Origin: Mytilus trossulus
Lineage: Eukaryota; Mollusca; Bivalvia; Mytilida; Mytilidae
Assembly (NCBI RefSeq): GCF_036588685.1
Contig: NC_086375.1
Location: 41,199,270-41,263,269, forward strand
Direction: 5' to 3'
DNA length: 64,000 nt
The notes under the pieces: generated by a model
The model's input: the letters and a program-made list of their open reading frames with translations, nothing else
Databases searched by the model: none
Told to the model about the DNA's origin: nothing
Translations under genes and position numbers: made by a program
Part shown: positions 55,969-64,000 of the stretch, one piece after another
How the letters are laid out: every line of letters begins with the position of its first letter
Position numbering within the stretch: the first letter of the stretch is position 1

Positions 55969-58900
55969 CTACAAAAATACAAACATTAAGACGTTTAAAT
56001 GAAGTTATTTTGTCGAAAGCCTGATATATTGAAAGAAAAAAAACTTAGTGAAATAAGTAAAATAAAATATAAAGAAATATTATGATCATTAAGAGATATA
56101 TCAACTCATTTACTAAAAAAATTCTAAGGTATGCCTTCATTTTTGTAATTGTATTTTTAATGACAGGTATTGTATTGAACCGCCTACACTTTATTTGGTG
56201 TTAGTTTATGTAGTGAGAAGATTGACATATTCACTTTTTTTGGATTTTATTAATCCTCAAAACTTTCTTACAAGAACCCATTCGTCAAGACATTCATAAA
56301 AAACTGAATGTCTGTTTTCTATATACTTATACTTAGACATATACCGTCTACTAGTTCAATTTGAGTGATAACTTTACAAGAAATACGAGACCATTATTAT
56401 AGAGGGCTCATAAGATTTAAAACTGACAAGGCATATGAGCCCATATCGTTTTGTAAGATCCCGAACAACATATAATGTATCCTATCAAAAGAGCTATCAT
56501 AATACAAGGACAACAGTACCCTATGGACATCTGAAAGCCAGTCATAATCATTGTTGTTATTTCGAAGTTAGTTGAGTTGATATTTGATACGTCACCTAAT
56601 ATCTTCTGCTGCTTTTACACCGCCTGGGCCTTGCTTTGCCGCATTATAATTTCCTTTCGCGTGAAAGTACTTGTCTGCACCAATCACGTTTGATTTTCGC
56701 ATATCTCTGAAATTTTATAAATCTAAATAAAGATATCATACACTCTTTCTCTCTCTTTTAAAGAACTTTACCACAAGATTTAAACAACTAAAATAGTAGC
56801 TAAATCGTGCAGTGCTAAACATAGAAGCTTGATGTTTTGTTAAATTTTCGATATACTAACAATACATGTATGTTTCTTTTGAATCTGTAAATTTGATTGG
56901 ATATCCGCATTTTAGAGGCACTCCAATATCAACAACTTTAGTTAATTATGACTGAACGTGCAATCAATGTTAAAATAATAGATATAAAGTAACGTACAAA
57001 AACTTGATTAAACTTGATTAAACTTGAAATTGAATGGATCGTTTTGTATAAACCGTTTATGCGCTTATTTCAAATTTTTTTTTTCGACAAACGCTTTTGC
57101 ATCCGATTATTAAAATAGAAGCATTTTAAATTTTTGAGTACAAAATTTGATTGATAAATTTCTTTTAACTCCATAAGTTTTTAATCATCTAAGGATGTCT
57201 TTGTCTACAGACGATGTTCGGTTGTGAGTGAGTATATCATCCAAGATTTCTGAAAAGTCGTCAATTATACAAGATTGCTCATGTCGATGTCAGAAGAATA
57301 TATGTTATCCACAATATTTATTGGGTTTTGTTTTGATCAATTGATATTTTTTTGTTTTTTATTTTTACCTTCCGACGACTACGTTATTGTATCTATTGTG
57401 TACAGTTTGTCATAACGACAAGAAATTAATATATCAACTACCGTCCCCTGTTACACCTAGATCATCGTCCCCAAAGGTAACAACCAATTCATTAGCAAAC
57501 TGTTAAATTATGATAAAAGCATAAAAACAAAAAACAAAAAACAAGAGCCAAGGCAAAACAAATTGTTTTTGACATTGTCGTATATATGATCTCTTCTTTA
57601 CCACTTGAAACTCCTGGGTCAAAAACTTCCCCGTAAGCAGCAGTTCTTTATCGAGGAAATCATTTTTATTGTTAACATGCAAAAAGCGTGGAAAACTGTA
57701 TCACATTGATATCACGATTACTACTAGAGAGTAACCAATGTTGGCGGATTTACAATGCAATTGTTTTTGGATAATGTGAAGGTCAGGAGTATATAGTGCA
57801 ATCACAACAAATTGGACGGTACTGGTATATTTTAAAAGGTTTTTGGTTCCGCTAAATGAAAAACGTCATCTCGAATGAATGAAGACAACAGTAGTATACC
57901 GCTGTACGAAATTCATAAATCTAATTTTGAAAAAAAATCCAGGTTACAAACTAAAACTGAGGAAACTACATCAAATATGAGAGGAAAACTATGACACAAC
58001 AGAAACACAACACTTAAATGTAACTCACACAGAACTGAACTATAATATAACAATGACCACTTTCCTGATTTAGTACAGGACATTTTAAGAAAAATGGTGG
58101 GTTGAACTTGGTTATGCGGCTAGCCCAACCTCGCACTGTTATAGCAATGTTATATACTGTATAACATTAAAATGACAACATTACATGACAGGCCTACAGT
58201 CAAATAAATGCAAGAACATTCCGGACAAAGAAATACACAAATAAGCATTACAGTAGGACATTTCGACATACTATTACCAATGTTATTTCAACTGATCGGG
58301 CGGACCTTACGTTTTAATTTGCATGTGGACAGTCTATTTGAAGATGTGTGTGATAAGGATGATTGCCGTTATAATTAATACTGATGTCTAATCACCAATC
58401 AGTGTCATCAAAGGAATTTACAAAAGAATGACTAGACACTTCAATGATGAGTTTATCCTAAAAAACCTATCTATAGATGGACTGGTTTATTATGAGCAAA
58501 CCGTTTAACTCCGCCCAGTCAAGTGAAATAAATCGAGTAATAATAGTTATGAATGCGGTTGATAGTTTAAAAAAATTTGGCCAATGGTGCCAATTTGACA
58601 TGACGGCGACCATAAACGGCATCTTTGTTAATTATTCTTTATTCAAAGTTCACAGCATTGAAACATGCAATCAATATAGTTATCAATCCTTAAAGGATAT
58701 CATATATTAGCGAATTAGGAATAAAACTAGTAAATGTCAACTACCTTATTTTCTTCGCGAAGGGAGACTCTGTATGATGTATGCATCTTAGAAATTAAGA
58801 AACAAGGCGGCAAAAGTATGCATTTATTGAAATACCGACTTTCTAACATTACTTCCAATCATGACAAATGTAATTAAAAAATACGGTCCCGATACTATGA

Positions 58901-59490
58901 ATTTTTAAATCCCTGATTTTTTGGTTTAAATTGTTTGTTTTTTTTTATAGATATTATGATTTTTTGCTGAAATAATTAATTTTTATGTATGATTTGGTAT
59001 GAAACAAAGTAAAACTATCTCTTTCAATCTGCAAATTCAAATGTGTCAATTCGATGAACCTGCAAATTCTTACACCCGAGACGATCTCGCTACCATTAAA
59101 CCACAAAGGCGGAATTGTGGATATAATTTTCACACAAATCCTTAATATGAAGAATAAATTCCTCTTTAATAATTGTACTTACATATACGACTTCACCATT
59201 TCCTTTGATCCTTTTGAATATTCCTTTGCCCGATTTATCTTATCTTTTAATTTATTAATAACTGCCTGTGTTTTATCTTTAACTTTATTGATGACTGCCT
59301 GCGTTTTTGATTTCACCGATGATCCTCTCCACCAGCTTGTTCTTGACCTTGACATACTACTACGATTTGAAGAACCTGAGCTTCTAGAACCACTGGAACC
59401 TGAGCTTGAACTTCCAAACCACGCATGCATGTCATCAACGTAGAAGACAAGTATTAGAGACAACACAAGTAGGAGTGTAAAACCTTTCAT
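55776..59490 (-). CDS. SAA: Serum amyloid A-like secreted protein, 3 coding exons
   Basis: Join on the minus strand: 59183-59490, 56596-56706, 55776-55968; GT-AG junctions and matching phases give 203 residues. Residues 1-23 form a signal peptide ([20 protein letters not shown] then MHAW). Next comes a Ser/Arg/Gly-rich stretch (27-58) and a doubled [10 protein letters not shown] helix (62-83). The SAA part runs from [20 protein letters not shown] through [19 protein letters not shown] to [13 protein letters not shown], close to the vertebrate pattern DKYFHARGNYDAA...GPGGVWAA...GRSGKDPN. SAAs are acute-phase, lipid-binding proteins with antimicrobial roles (family knowledge, usually about 120 residues). 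The N-terminal extension and an insert of about 20 residues before EANQWGRSG make this one longer. Confidence 0.92.
56596..56706 (-). CDS. SAA: SAA-like exon with the core motif
   Basis: Completes isoleucine, then [20 protein letters not shown] to GGVKAAEDI and a split serine. Acceptor TTTCAG, donor GTGACG. No in-frame ATG marks its start, so it does not show up as an ATG-initiated ORF. Confidence 0.92.
57930..58290 (+). repeat. Interspersed repeat in SAA intron 1
   Basis: 'ggttacaaactaaaactgag', 'cctgatttagtacaggacat' and 'aaaatggtgggttgaacttg' match 62200-62400 and 44580-44800. Non-coding. Confidence 0.6.
59183..59490 (-). CDS. SAA: SAA-like exon with signal peptide and Ser/Arg-rich part
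   Basis: 102 codons plus AT, donor GTAAGT. Start ATG at 59490 follows TTTGCAG at 59503-59509, a probable 5'UTR splice acceptor. The reading frame extends into the acceptor without another ATG, so this start is firm. Confidence 0.9.
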
Positions 59491-60539
59491 GTTCAAATCT
59501 AACTGCAAAGTGGATAGTCAAGTTTAAGTTATGGAAATGCTATGTGTATGCTTAACACCAAAATTTGAACAATAATGATTCACCTTTACATCCCACGTCT
59601 AAAACATCACTAATGATGAATGAATTTTTTTCCCTGTACCCAATTTATGAAATTATTCTGGTCAGTGTCACTTTCATAATAATGTTTTAAGACTGAACTT
59701 TGTAAAGAAATAATCATAAATCGTGAAAATTTCAGTACAATTTAATTATCTACAGAAGGTTTTTTTATTTAAACTTTTCTTGTGTGTGTTGTTTCTGTTT
59801 TTTTCAGCAAGTTATCAAGTGTTATCAATCAAGATTGTAGATGAAGAAACAGATTTTAAACAGTATTTTCCTGTTTTAAAGGCAAATGAATATCTAAGAC
59901 ACAGAAAACATTGATAAAACTTAAAAGATTAATATGTTGAATAGAAACATTTTTTATTTTAATGATACGAAGAATTCGTTATCACTGTTTTCCTAATAAA
60001 TGTCAATACCGATGACCCATATTTTAGCCTTTTTATGACATTTGGTGTATTGAACTTCATGCTTCTTGACCATGTTGACGTTCATCGTCGTCGCAAATAA
60101 GCAGTTATGATAAAAGCTAATATTGGTCGAAACGAAAGAAAATAACTTAAAAATGTTTAGCTAATCCGTTTCCTCATCATGAGATATGTAAATTACATGT
60201 TCATATGTATTAAGTTTAAAATATGATACCAGGGTAATATAAGATTTTTTAATAAACATATGCAATACAGCTGATGTAAACAACTTATATATTTTTTCTA
60301 TTAGGATGCGATAAATATATTGAGAATATAAATATTAAGTTTGTGCGCATATGTCAAATATATTTTGTTCTAATAAGAACATGGCTTTGTTTACAACGCA
60401 TATTAGAATTTAAATTCAAACATTGATAACCGACAGACAATGTCTTGTTTGGAAGATTTATTTTCCAAATCTATTTGCCAAAAAGTGGCATTATCATACT
60501 TTATTCCTGTTTGGTAAAACATTTTTTGTCTATGAAACT

Positions 60540-60700
60540 GAAATATTTCAAACAAATTTTTCACATAAGGGCTATGTCAAAGATTTCTGTAAATTTTGCA
60601 TACCACTAAAAGCTTGTTAAAATTTAACTGAAAATCGAAAAAAAAAAAAATAACGTTTTCATTTCTTTCATCTTTTGAAACTGTCTTAGTCTTGTCTTGA
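60540..60700 (+). repeat. Partial copy of the 5.9-kb foldback arm
   Basis: 'gggctatgtcaaagatttct' and 'aactgaaaatcgaaaaaa' match 5938-6030 (ggctatgtcacagatttcag, aactgaaaatcgaaaaaata). Only one arm is recognisable. Confidence 0.55.
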
Positions 60701-62199
60701 AATCATAAAATCTCCATTTAAAAATCAAATGATTTATAGGTAGCACTTTGTAAATACAGCTGTTTCTTAATCAACGCTTCTTTTTGGGAGATATATAATA
60801 TTCACAGATAATTAATTATGTTTACGAACTGGTTCCCAGATATGATCTCTATGTTTCATCTCGTACAGACATAAATTGGGAATATTTCCAGTTAAATTGA
60901 ATTTTGTTGGAACTCTAAAGTTAAGGTAGAGAAAGTAAAGAATTCACATTTGATAAAAATAATAGTGCCTATAGACTTTCCATTCTATAATATATTTTTT
61001 TACAAAAAGTATAGTAATAGTAGTACATGCACCTTATTATATTAACATTAACACATGATGTTACTTATAATTATCAAATGTACAAGGCTTATAATTAAAC
61101 TCTGCGAAACAATCCTATTCATTTTAAACTCAAAGTTGTCTTATGTCAGCAGATAATATGAACATTAGTCTATTAAAATAGGAATAGCATTTAACAATAC
61201 AGTCGTCCTTTCTAAATTTCTATCAGTGAGAGAAGGTAAAACCCTGGATAGTCCTACAATCTTATATTATAATACAATTGTTTTATATACCTCCAGATAA
61301 ACTAACACGCCATGTTATTCACTATGTCTATACAACTGGGCAAATTAAAAAAAAATGTTTTACCTGAAATTCCGAAAAAGCGTTAGCACTTTTGAACAAT
61401 AAAATGTTTTAACTCCTTAAATACCTCCAGCGGGATATCAATTATCTGTAGAGCAACAGATGCAATCAATTTTGATATTATTCTTGTAACTAAAACTGAA
61501 ATGGTAACGTTGAATTCATGGAATTCATAAAAGCATATTGTCATGTCATATTTCTGATGTACCAAATCGATGTAATTGCCACGTTGATATGTATTACAAA
61601 TCAGTTATTCTGTTTTTCTTTCTTTGTTTAGATACTATGAGCATTTTGTGCACCTTATACTTCAAAAGTGAAACCAGAGAAATTTTAACCATATATGTCT
61701 TTCGTACAATGTTATGGTACTTCCTTAAATTTATATACATTTAATCTACATGTATTGTTTTTACAAAGGGATGTCATTTAAGCCGGAATACATTTTTTTA
61801 CACAGCCTCTTCTCTTTCTAATAAGAATATTGTATGTGTTTCCTTCGATTTGAGTACAGATTCCTCTTTTCAATATGGCAATTCGCACAAACTGTTTAAT
61901 GATAGATAAATACATTAGAAAAAAAAAGTTCTCACTTTGAAATAAGTATCTTATTACCTGCATGTGTATATTTTCTTTTTGTAGTCCAAAATAACTATTA
62001 TTAAATGAAACAATTTACGTCGGAATTTTTAATATTCAGCTTTAAGAAAATGATAATATGTACATGTATAAATGAATAGCAGAATGCAATTTTATTGGAA
62101 TCATGTTTTTGGTACAAATATACGTATCATAAAGTAAACCAGATTGAGTTTTTTTTTCGACTCCAATATATAATACTTTGTTCAAAAGTCATTAATCAA

Positions 62200-62400
62200 T
62201 TGAGAGAAAAACAGATCCGGGTTACAAACTAAAACCAAGGAAATACATCAACTAAAAGAGAAAAAATAGTGGAGCAACAGAAACCATGACGTGCAACAGA
62301 AACAAACGCCAAGGCAACATACAACTATTTGATAACAATTGCCATAATCCTGACTTGTTACAGGACTGTGTAAAACAACCGAAAAATAAACCAGGAATCT
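62200..62400 (+). repeat. Interspersed repeat, copy of the 57.9-kb family
   Basis: 'gggttacaaactaaaaccaa' to 'cctgacttgttacaggac' match 57940-58080. Confidence 0.6.
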
Positions 62401-62999
62401 ACTTATTTTCCAAGTATAGCTAAGTTAGAGGACTTTTTATTGACACCCAAAATTTACTTCATGTATCTTAAACTTGATTTAATTCTAAAAAATAACTAAT
62501 GTATGGTGTTATCAATATCTATTTTCTGTCTAGGATGCTGTAGACCTAGTAACAAACATAAATACATTCACTAGAATACATTAGTATCGGTTTTATTGTA
62601 TTATGTTACATGTACATATGTTATTCTTAAATACCTGATAAACAAAATCGATGTGATTTCCACGTTATATTGTGTATATAACATATCAGTTATCCTGTTT
62701 GTTTGTCTTCGGATGACATTTTTTAGTCATTACACATAACGTGCATTAAAAACACGTTTTACCTCAAAGTGAACCTATGGTATCTCCCTTACATTTATAT
62801 ACATTAAATCTTTATGTGCCATTTCATAAAAGAATGTCATTTAAGTCGGAGTTCATTTTTACAAACGTTTTAACTCTGAAATCTTATTTATTACATTTAT
62901 ATCTGACCTTTTTGTTATCAAATATATCTAATCAAACAATTTAGCTTTACATTTAAATTTTGATAACCAGCTTTAATAAAATGGTTAACTGTATAAATG

Positions 63000-63290
63000 A
63001 TTATGAGATATAAGAAGATGTGTGAGTGCCAATGAGACGACTCTCTATCCAAATAACAATTTAAAAAAGTAAACCATTATAGGTCAATGTACGGCCTTTA
63101 ACACGGAGCCTTGGCGCACACCGAACAACAAGCTATTTAAGGGCCCCAAAATTACTATTGTAGAACGATTCAAACGGGAAAATCAACGATCTAATCTATA
63201 TAGAAAAACGAGAAACGAGAAACACGTATAAATTACATAAAAAACGACAACTGCTGTACATTAGATTCCTGACTTAGGACTTGTATGCAA
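63000..63290 (-). repeat. ~500-bp interspersed repeat, copy 4 (truncated)
   Basis: 'gagtgccaatgagacgactc', 'ataggtcaatgtacgg', 'gggccccaaaat' and 'gattcctgacttaggac' follow the order of 54060-54320. Confidence 0.7.
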
Positions 63291-64000
63291 TATTATTGAT
63301 GAACATGTTGTTGTGTTTTTACACATATAGCTATCAAAAGTAAACTATATTCAATATTTTGTTTTTGACTCCAATATTTTACTATTGCTAATACAACTGA
63401 AAAATATAACTCGAACCTACGAAGTTTTCCTTCTACAGCTAAGTTATAGTTACTTTTATCTACACCTAGCATATATATTGTAAGACTGTTTTGACCGTGT
63501 TGTTTTAATGATAGTTTGCAGCACTGAAAAATGTCTTAATCAAGTGTTTTTTTGTTATACCAATAACGGTTTCAATCTGTTTCCTGTCTTATTTTCTATC
63601 TTACATTAAAATGTTTATACTAAAACATGTTTGTATTGACATGTTCAGTTACTTGCGAGTACCGAATAAAATCGAAACAAATGTTAAAAAACTAGAAAAC
63701 TAAAGTATTCTACACCTTTTTAACTTTTTACTTGTAACTCAAAATATAATCATAAGTTATTACAATAGATAAGTGTCAAGAATAAAAATTACTCCTTCCA
63801 TGCACCTTGGTTTTCAAAAAGTTAAAACAAACTTTTTCTACATATTCTTAATCCTTAATTCTTTTTAAAGTTTGCGGACACATTTGCCATACTGTTTGTT
63901 CTTCAAAAGATTATTCGTGCTAAAAAATTAAAAGGAGACTTTCCAAACTACATAATAGGAAAAGTGGATAGGTTTACAATAAATGCATGAGAGCGTGAGA

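Larger units (their letters stand above)
59510..64000. other. Gene-free interval with repeats
   Basis: No conserved coding stretch on either strand. Holds the foldback fragment at 60540-60700 and interspersed repeats at 62200-62400 and 63000-63290. The SAA 5'UTR exon and promoter may lie at its left end but are not located. Confidence 0.45.

Noticed and set aside
58477-58710. 77-codon open frame in SAA intron 1
   Set aside because: No recognisable domain, no splice context or polyadenylation signal; length is within chance expectation.
59054-59443. 129-codon open frame on the plus strand
   Set aside because: Antisense of the SAA-like signal-peptide exon, whose splice sites and partners are on the minus strand.
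1-64000. tRNA or rRNA genes
   Set aside because: I saw no cloverleaf with A/B-box promoters or rRNA sequence by eye; a tRNAscan-SE run would be decisive.

Overview
The window is nuclear DNA of a bivalve mollusc, most likely a mussel of the Mytilus type. It is AT-rich, its genes are split by canonical GT-AG introns, and several interspersed repeat families that I recognise from mussel sequence recur on both strands. The basis for the species call is repeat recognition and protein similarity from memory; no search was run.

Layout. (1) 1-16.9 kb, minus strand: a complete CAB39/MO25 gene (8 exons, 338 residues), whose large introns hold foldback and tandem-core repeats. (2) 16.84-17.01 kb: a short divergent promoter region with a CRE palindrome and an ETS-type site. 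(3) 17.0-33.3 kb, plus strand: a complete flavin-containing monooxygenase gene (10 exons, 527 residues) whose introns hold a truncated LINE, a second truncated retroelement, several MITEs and two tandem duplications that copy exon borders. (4) 33.46-39.54 kb, plus strand: a DIRS-type tyrosine-recombinase retrotransposon with inverted terminal repeats and an internal complementary region. It is broken by two homopolymer frameshifts and by a tandem-core element inserted in its reverse transcriptase. (5) 39.6-42.4 kb: nested repeats. (6) 42.4-54.1 kb, minus strand: three B-box (TRIM-like, RING-less) gene copies at different stages of decay, with a decayed reverse transcriptase between the first two and a 435-bp foldback upstream of the second. 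(7) 55.7-59.5 kb, minus strand: a secreted serum-amyloid-A-like gene (3 coding exons, 203 residues) with a Ser/Arg-rich N-terminal extension. (8) 59.5-64 kb: no gene seen, only repeats.

How the parts relate. CAB39 (scaffold of the LKB1-STRAD kinase complex) and the FMO (NADPH/FAD oxygenation at a membrane) are head to head and may share a promoter; their functions are not linked in any pathway I know. The B-box cluster and the SAA-like gene both belong to families tied to innate responses in molluscs, but no common regulation is visible. Much of the window is mobile DNA. Nested insertions give a relative order: for example the DIRS element was present before the tandem-core element that splits its RT, and a LINE lies inside a repeat whose unfilled version is at 55.26-55.38 kb.

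I found no wholly new multi-gene system. The most unusual points are tandem duplications that copy 3' splice sites (CAB39 exon 7, FMO exon 5) or a 5' splice site (FMO exon 6), the complete DIRS architecture, one tandem-core repeat family in three different settings, and a MULE-like MITE with a perfect 9-bp target duplication.
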